From assembly GCA_023412695.1 (NCBI GenBank), contig JAEYNG010000495.1, positions 1 through 10,946 on the forward strand: a stretch of DNA of 10,946 nucleotides, read 5' to 3'. The position numbers and the translations under genes are program-made. The DNA is from Planctomycetota bacterium. Lineage in GTDB: Bacteria > Planctomycetota > Phycisphaerae > Phycisphaerales > UBA1924. Of the stretch, positions 7,500-10,946 are shown one piece after another. Under the pieces are notes generated by a model, which was given only the letters and a program-made list of their open reading frames with translations, did no database searches and had not been told where the DNA came from. Within the stretch, counting starts at the first letter, position 1. Every line of letters starts with the position of its first letter.

Positions 7500-8507
7500 T
7501 CAAACGGCACCTCCGTGCGTGGGCGAGGGTGGCGAGTCCGGGAGCCGCCGATTCTGGGCGGCAAGCTTGATGGCCTCGTCGAACTCCACCTTCTTGCGTG
7601 CAAGGACCACCGCGCCGAGCATCGACATCAGCAGGATCACGCCCGCCTGCTCGATCGCCCCCGGCGCACCGGAAAGCAGGGAGAAACCGACGCCCTCGGG
7701 GTTCGTGATGGTCAGATCGCGCGGCCAGTTCTGGTGCGACGGCGTCACCCACCGCTCCTGCCCGTCGCCGTAGGCGATCATCACACCCCGCCCACCGGGC
7801 CCGAGCTCAATCACCGGCGCGCCCGGGCGGCCGTCGGCCAAAGCCGGGCCGCGGGCGATCCGCTCGTCGGATTCGATCACGCCGGCGTCGCGAAGAGCCT
7901 TCTCGATCTTCCCCGGAACAAGCGCAAGTTGTTGCTCAGACGTGACTTCCGCCGCGACAGGGAGGGCTTGAACGCCACGGGCGAGCATCGTCGTCGTGGA
8001 GGCCACGAGGATAAACCCGATGATCGCCGCCAGCACAGGCTCCCGGCTGAAGCGGTCGTAGTCCGCCAGTGCCTCGACCTCGTCCGCCGTGGGGGACTCG
8101 GTCGCGAGCATGATGACGAACAGATAGGTAATAAGGATGGCGCCGGCGTACACAATTACCAGTGCGAACGCCATAAACTCCGCTGACAGCAGCACATAGA
8201 GACCAGCGCTCGCGATGATGGTGAGCACGAAGTACAACGCCGCGTACACCGGCCGGGGGTGCGAGATCACCCGCAGCGACGCTCCGAGCGCGATGACGCC
8301 GAACAGGTAGAAGTGGAAGTTGGGAAGATCCCCGGTCTTGGCGGCCCGAAGGCTGATGCCGAGAATGACTGCCCCAGCGCCGATCGCGGCGATCAGCATG
8401 CCCAGGAGCTGGGGGTTCAATCCCCGTCGCGGAAGGGCGAGGGCGATGCCGATCGCGCCGATCGCACACCCGGAGTAGAGCAGGATCGGGCTGACAAGGC
8501 CTTCCAA
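7500..8507 (-). CDS. nuoJ: NADH-quinone oxidoreductase subunit J (complex I membrane arm), enlarged
   Basis: This membrane subunit sits between the quinone-site and pumping modules. The core is at 65-177: FYLFGVIALGASLRVI, HPRPVYAALYFVLTIIASAG, LYVLLSAEFMAFALVIVYAG, then AILITYLFVIMLA, the well conserved NuoJ helix (pi-bulge helix in other species). The last helix, IEQAGVILLMSMLGAVVLAR (285-304), is also typical. At 335 residues it is roughly twice E. coli NuoJ (184). The surplus is a 64-residue N-terminal extension with two predicted membrane helices (about 7-27 and 34-54), a soluble insertion at about 178-280 between the last two helices, and a short Pro-rich tail. The start is a TTG at 8507 with GGAG 9 nt upstream; no in-frame ATG or GTG lies near enough upstream, and the first internal ATG (residue 37) would cut a membrane helix. 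It is the first gene of the block. Confidence 0.93.
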   Translation of the reverse strand: MEGLVSPILLYSGCAIGAIGIALALPRRGLNPQLLGMLIAAIGAGAVILGISLRAAKTGDLPNFHFYLFGVIALGASLRVISHPRPVYAALYFVLTIIASAGLYVLLSAEFMAFALVIVYAGAILITYLFVIMLATESPTADEVEALADYDRFSREPVLAAIIGFILVASTTTMLARGVQALPVAAEVTSEQQLALVPGKIEKALRDAGVIESDERIARGPALADGRPGAPVIELGPGGRGVMIAYGDGQERWVTPSHQNWPRDLTITNPEGVGFSLLSGAPGAIEQAGVILLMSMLGAVVLARKKVEFDEAIKLAAQNRRLPDSPPSPTHGGAV

Positions 8508-8516
8508 GGTGAGGGA

Positions 8517-8520
8517 CTCC
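8517..8520 (-). promoter_or_regulatory. Ribosome binding site supporting the TTG start of nuoJ
   Basis: GGAG on the minus strand, 9 nt before the TTG at 8507. It is the main support for a non-AUG start that keeps the N-terminal membrane hairpin of NuoJ. Confidence 0.45.
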
Positions 8521-8593
8521 GCTCCGCACCGGGCTTGCCGAATGGACCGGGGCGATTCGCCGCGACGCCGGTCGGGGTGCCGATGGGACGCAG

Positions 8594-8622
8594 AGGATAG
8601 TTGACCGGTGTCGGTGCTTCAA
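8594..8622 (-). promoter_or_regulatory. Candidate sigma70-like promoter of nuoJKLMN
   Basis: On the minus strand TTGAAG (8622-8617) and TATCCT (8599-8594) are separated by exactly 17 nt. Each matches four of six consensus positions. Predicted transcription would start near 8587, giving a leader of about 80 nt before the nuoJ TTG. The site lies in the only long non-coding gap upstream of the block. Promoter preferences of this lineage are poorly known, so this is a prediction. Confidence 0.4.
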
Positions 8623-8643
8623 CACGCGCCGGTTTGGTCGATG

Positions 8644-8674
8644 CAGGGGTGGACAAGTTGAGAACCGACCCCTG
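8644..8674. repeat. Perfect inverted repeat in the nuoJ/pgsA divergent region, possible operator
   Basis: CAGGGGT (8644-8650) and ACCCCTG (8668-8674) are exact reverse complements with a 17-nt spacer, about 24 nt centre to centre. It lies upstream of the candidate nuoJ -35 box and 34 nt before the pgsA start, where a shared regulator could bind. A 17-nt loop makes it a poor terminator hairpin, and no T-tract follows. A 7-bp match can arise by chance in this GC-rich DNA. Confidence 0.3.
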
Positions 8675-8707
8675 TTCAAAGGGTGCCCAACCGTTACCAT
8701 CCGCCGC

Positions 8708-9454
8708 GTGACGCCCGAACCGTCCCAAGCTCCCTCGGCGGCCCACCCGGACAGGGTCCGCGGCCTGCTGCCCAACCTGCTGACGGCCGGGCGCGTCGCG
8801 CTGGCCATCGTCTTCTTCGCCCTGCTCTCGTGGTATCGCCACCGCGCGCCGATCGCCCCGGTTCGCGAGGGCTCCGCCCTCACCTCCGCCGACTGGCTGC
8901 TGCTGGTCGCCGCGGCGGTGTTCGGGATCGCCGCGATCACCGACGTGCTCGACGGCTACTTTGCACGCAAATGGCAGCAGGTGTCGGTCTTCGGACGGAT
9001 CATGGACCCGTTCGCCGACAAGCTGCTGGTCGTCGGCGCGTTCGTCTTCCTCGCCGGACCCGGCTTCACGACCGACGGAAGCCCGGCGGAGCAGATCAGC
9101 GGCGTCTACCCGTGGATGGTCGCGGTGATCCTCGGGCGCGAGCTGCTCGTCACTTCCATCCGCGCGGTGTTCGAGGGGCAGGGGGTGTCCTTCGGCGCAT
9201 CGTGGAGCGGCAAGGGCAAGATGATTCTGCAATCGCTCTGCGTGCCCGCGGTGCTGGTGCTCATCGCGCTGGCGAACCCCGCCGACCCGCTGCCCCGGCA
9301 TCACGTCGCCGAGCCCGCGCGCGTCGGACGCATCGCGATCGACGTCATCGTGTGGACGACCGTGATCGTGACCGTGTGGTCGGGCCTGCCGTACATCACG
9401 CGGGCGTTCGCGATCATGCGGTCCGGGGGACCGGGCGGAGAGATCAAAGCATGA
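8708..9454 (+). CDS. pgsA: CDP-diacylglycerol--glycerol-3-phosphate 3-phosphatidyltransferase
   Basis: This inner-membrane enzyme joins CDP-diacylglycerol and glycerol 3-phosphate to give phosphatidylglycerophosphate and CMP, the committed step to phosphatidylglycerol. The complete CDP-alcohol phosphotransferase signature D-x2-DG-x2-AR-x8-G-x3-D-x3-D is present, using D79, D82, G83, A86, R87, G96, D100 and D104. The N-terminal PNLLTAGRVALAIVFFALL and the later GRELLVTSIRAVFEGQGVSF and ASWSGKGKMILQ blocks favour PgsA over other CDP-alcohol transferases such as Pss or cardiolipin synthase. At 248 residues it is longer than E. coli PgsA (about 182), with hydrophilic loops at 42-61 and 190-207. 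The GTG at 8708 is the only start close before PNLL; no Shine-Dalgarno is visible. A weak TACCAT at 8695-8700 could even imply a near-leaderless transcript. It overlaps pgpA by ATGA. Confidence 0.93.
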   Translation: MTPEPSQAPSAAHPDRVRGLLPNLLTAGRVALAIVFFALLSWYRHRAPIAPVREGSALTSADWLLLVAAAVFGIAAITDVLDGYFARKWQQVSVFGRIMDPFADKLLVVGAFVFLAGPGFTTDGSPAEQISGVYPWMVAVILGRELLVTSIRAVFEGQGVSFGASWSGKGKMILQSLCVPAVLVLIALANPADPLPRHHVAEPARVGRIAIDVIVWTTVIVTVWSGLPYITRAFAIMRSGGPGGEIKA

Positions 9455-9987
9455 CGACCCCGACCCTGAGCCCGCTCGGGCGTGCATTGGTGACCACCTT
9501 CGGACTCGGCGATCTCCGGCCCGCCCCGGGGACGTGGGGATCGATCCCCCCGGTGCTGCTCGCGGGCGTGCTCATCGCCGCGGGCTTTGGCAACGCCGTG
9601 TGTCCGATGGGCCTGATGGGCTGCGGCGTGTACAACGCGGCGATCGTCGCCGTGCTCATCCTCTTCTGCTTCGCGTGCGTGCAGTATGGCGACGCCGCGG
9701 AGGCGAGGTTCGGCCGCAAGGACCCCTCGCACGTCTGCGCCGACGAGACCGCGGGCGTGTGCATCCCCTTGCTGTTCCTCCCGCCGCAGGCGGTGGTCAC
9801 GCCGGTGAACACCGCGCTGACGCTGCTGCTGGTGTTCGTCGCGTTCCGCATCTTCGACATCCTGAAGCTGCCGCCCGCCGGCGGGCTGCAGCGCGTGCCG
9901 GGCGGGTGGGGCATCCTGCTCGACGACCTCGTCGCGGGTGTGCAGGCGCTCGTCGTCGTGCAGATCGTCACGCGCGTGTGGATGTGA
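9451..9987 (+). CDS. pgpA: Phosphatidylglycerophosphatase A
   Basis: This is a membrane phosphatase that removes the terminal phosphate of phosphatidylglycerophosphate to yield phosphatidylglycerol, the step directly after PgsA. The 178-residue length fits the PgpA family. Visible conserved blocks are FGLGDLRPAPGTWGS (17-31), KDPSHVCADETAG (90-102, with D91, D98 and E99), FRIFDILKLPP (132-142) and GGWGILLDDLVAGVQA (151-166, with D158 and D159). Hydrophobic segments lie at about 33-47, 62-78, 104-112 and 121-133. The ATG at 9451 overlaps the pgsA stop (ATGA), with GGAG 10 nt upstream. The same frame stays open back through pgsA, but that upstream part is not coding. The gene ends 17 nt before the convergent DUF72 gene. 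Six cysteines, two of them in a CPMGLMGC loop (51-58), are unusual against the general family pattern. Confidence 0.92.
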   Translation: MTTPTLSPLGRALVTTFGLGDLRPAPGTWGSIPPVLLAGVLIAAGFGNAVCPMGLMGCGVYNAAIVAVLILFCFACVQYGDAAEARFGRKDPSHVCADETAGVCIPLLFLPPQAVVTPVNTALTLLLVFVAFRIFDILKLPPAGGLQRVPGGWGILLDDLVAGVQALVVVQIVTRVWM

Positions 9988-10004
9988 CGTCCGCCGCCGG
10001 AAAG

Positions 10005-10937
10005 TCAGCTCGCCCCCTCCAGATGATCGAACAGCGACCGTGGCGCGGCGTCCTCCGCCTGTGCGCCGCACGGGGCAAGGTGCAGCATCTCGCACAGCCT
10101 GCGGGCGGTCGTCGGCGCGTGCCCGGCGAAGTCGTTGTCGAGGAAGATGAACACGTCGCGGATCTGCGGGTTCGCGGCGAGCGCCTCGCGGATGCGCTCG
10201 AGCCACCAGTTGATGTGCGGCGTCGGGTCCACTCGCTCACGCGTGCGGTCGGGGAACTGACCGTGCCTGCCGAGCCATCGCAGGTAGAGCAGATTCCCGC
10301 TGGCGAACATCGAGTGGTGCTCGGCCCACAGGTCGCTCGGCGCGCCGCCGATGCGCGTGTGCGGGGTGTCGTCGCGCGCCACGATCGTGACACCGATCGC
10401 GGCGTACTCGTTGAGGATGGCCGGGTCGCGCCAGCTCGAGTGCCGGAACTCGACCGCGAGCGTTGCCAATCGCGGCAGGTTGTGAAGGAACGCCAGCAGC
10501 TCGGCGTGCCGGTCGGCCCGGAACACCGGCGGGAACTGCAGCAGCACCGCCCCGAGCCGGTCGCTCAGCGGCGCGGCCGAGCGGAGCAGCCGCGCCGCGG
10601 CCTCACGCGTCGATTCCAGCTCAAAGTGCCCCGGCGGCGGGCCCGATGACGACGCCAGAGAGCCCGCCGGCGTCGGCCCGTGCGTCACGTCGCGGATCAT
10701 CTTCAGGCAGAAGCGGAACTCCGGCGGCGTGGTCTCCGCCCAGCGCCGCACGATCGCGGCGTCGGGCACGGCGTAGAACGATGTGTTGATCTCCACCGCG
10801 TTCACCTTGCGCGAGACGTAGGCGAGCCGGTCGCGCGCAGGCAGCCCGGTCGGGTAGAACGTCCCGTTCCACTCGGGGTACGCGAAGCCGACGAAGCCGA
10901 CGTGCCAGCGGGGGTGTTGTCCGGTGCCGGAGATCAT
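10005..10937 (-). CDS. DUF72 (YecE-like) family protein
   Basis: A predicted soluble TIM-barrel-like protein of the DUF72/YecE family, 310 residues, with no established biochemical function. Family blocks in order: VGFVGFAYPEWNGTFYP (13-29), VEINTSFYAVP (48-58), FRFCLKM (74-80), LGAVLLQFPP (128-137), LAVEFRHSSW (160-169), LYLRWLGR (217-224) and IFLDNDFAGHAPTTARRL (264-281). Conserved acidic and aromatic residues (E49, N51, F54, E163, R165) line the expected barrel face. The ATG at 10937 leaves only nine upstream bases in the window, so a more distal start cannot be excluded, though the first family block begins at residue 13 as usual. It converges on pgpA with a 17-nt gap and no visible terminator. 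Nothing links it functionally to the lipid genes. Confidence 0.9.
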   Translation of the reverse strand: MISGTGQHPRWHVGFVGFAYPEWNGTFYPTGLPARDRLAYVSRKVNAVEINTSFYAVPDAAIVRRWAETTPPEFRFCLKMIRDVTHGPTPAGSLASSSGPPPGHFELESTREAAARLLRSAAPLSDRLGAVLLQFPPVFRADRHAELLAFLHNLPRLATLAVEFRHSSWRDPAILNEYAAIGVTIVARDDTPHTRIGGAPSDLWAEHHSMFASGNLLYLRWLGRHGQFPDRTRERVDPTPHINWWLERIREALAANPQIRDVFIFLDNDFAGHAPTTARRLCEMLHLAPCGAQAEDAAPRSLFDHLEGAS

Positions 10938-10946
10938 GAGCAGTCC

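Noticed and set aside
7126..7752. 208-residue version of NuoK
   Set aside because: The extra N-terminal part reads through nuoJ codons in another frame and gives Arg-rich sequence; NuoK proper begins at 7494 or 7434.
1422..8507. Mrp-type Na+/H+ antiporter cluster instead of complex I
   Set aside because: The gene order J-K-L-M-N, the NuoL lateral-helix C-terminus, the NuoN subunit and the NuoJ signature fit complex I; no MrpE, F or G genes are present.
8601..8606. TTGACC as a plus-strand -35 box for pgsA
   Set aside because: At 17 nt downstream the sequence is ACGCGC, with no -10-like box at 16-18 nt.
8683..9987. Apparent 434-codon frame fusing an upstream part with PgpA
   Set aside because: The upstream part overlaps pgsA out of frame and is Arg-rich noise; pgsA has the full catalytic signature. 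Real PgpA starts at the ATGA overlap at 9451.

Overview
The window reads as high-GC bacterial chromosome, most likely from Planctomycetota and perhaps Phycisphaerae. The best taxonomic clue is a minus-strand gene at the left edge. It encodes a basic N-terminus, then a LESRQMLAA motif, then a CARDB-like domain and glycine/serine-rich beta-strand repeats. This is the layout of planctomycete surface or exported proteins with an LEPR-XLL type N-terminal signal. That gene runs off the left edge and is visible only as an uninterrupted frame open to the end of the window. No phage, IS, CRISPR, tRNA or rRNA signature was seen.

Layout: 1-1243 (minus) is the partial LEPR-XLL/CARDB protein. 1422-8507 (minus) is a compact respiratory complex I block, transcribed nuoJ, nuoK, nuoL, nuoM, nuoN. 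8508-8707 is a 200-bp divergent intergenic region with a candidate sigma70-like promoter for nuoJ and a perfect inverted repeat. 8708-9987 (plus) is a two-gene phosphatidylglycerol operon, pgsA and pgpA, joined by an ATGA overlap. 10005-10937 (minus) is a DUF72/YecE-like protein converging on pgpA.

How the genes work together: NuoL, NuoM and NuoN are the three antiporter-like proton-pumping subunits, and NuoJ and NuoK form the membrane connection toward the quinone module. All key charged residues of the pumping subunits are present, so the block looks functional. The block starts at nuoJ, with no nuoA-I upstream, so the rest of complex I must be encoded elsewhere. PgsA makes phosphatidylglycerophosphate and PgpA dephosphorylates it to phosphatidylglycerol, a main anionic membrane lipid. 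The divergent promoter region therefore separates a bioenergetic membrane complex from membrane-lipid synthesis.

Most unusual points: large histidine-rich loops in NuoL and NuoM at the equivalent site; a NuoJ about twice the usual size, with an extra N-terminal membrane hairpin and a roughly 100-residue soluble insertion; a split nuo locus; and the unfinished planctomycete surface protein. I found no clearly new multi-gene system; the novelty lies in these family variants.
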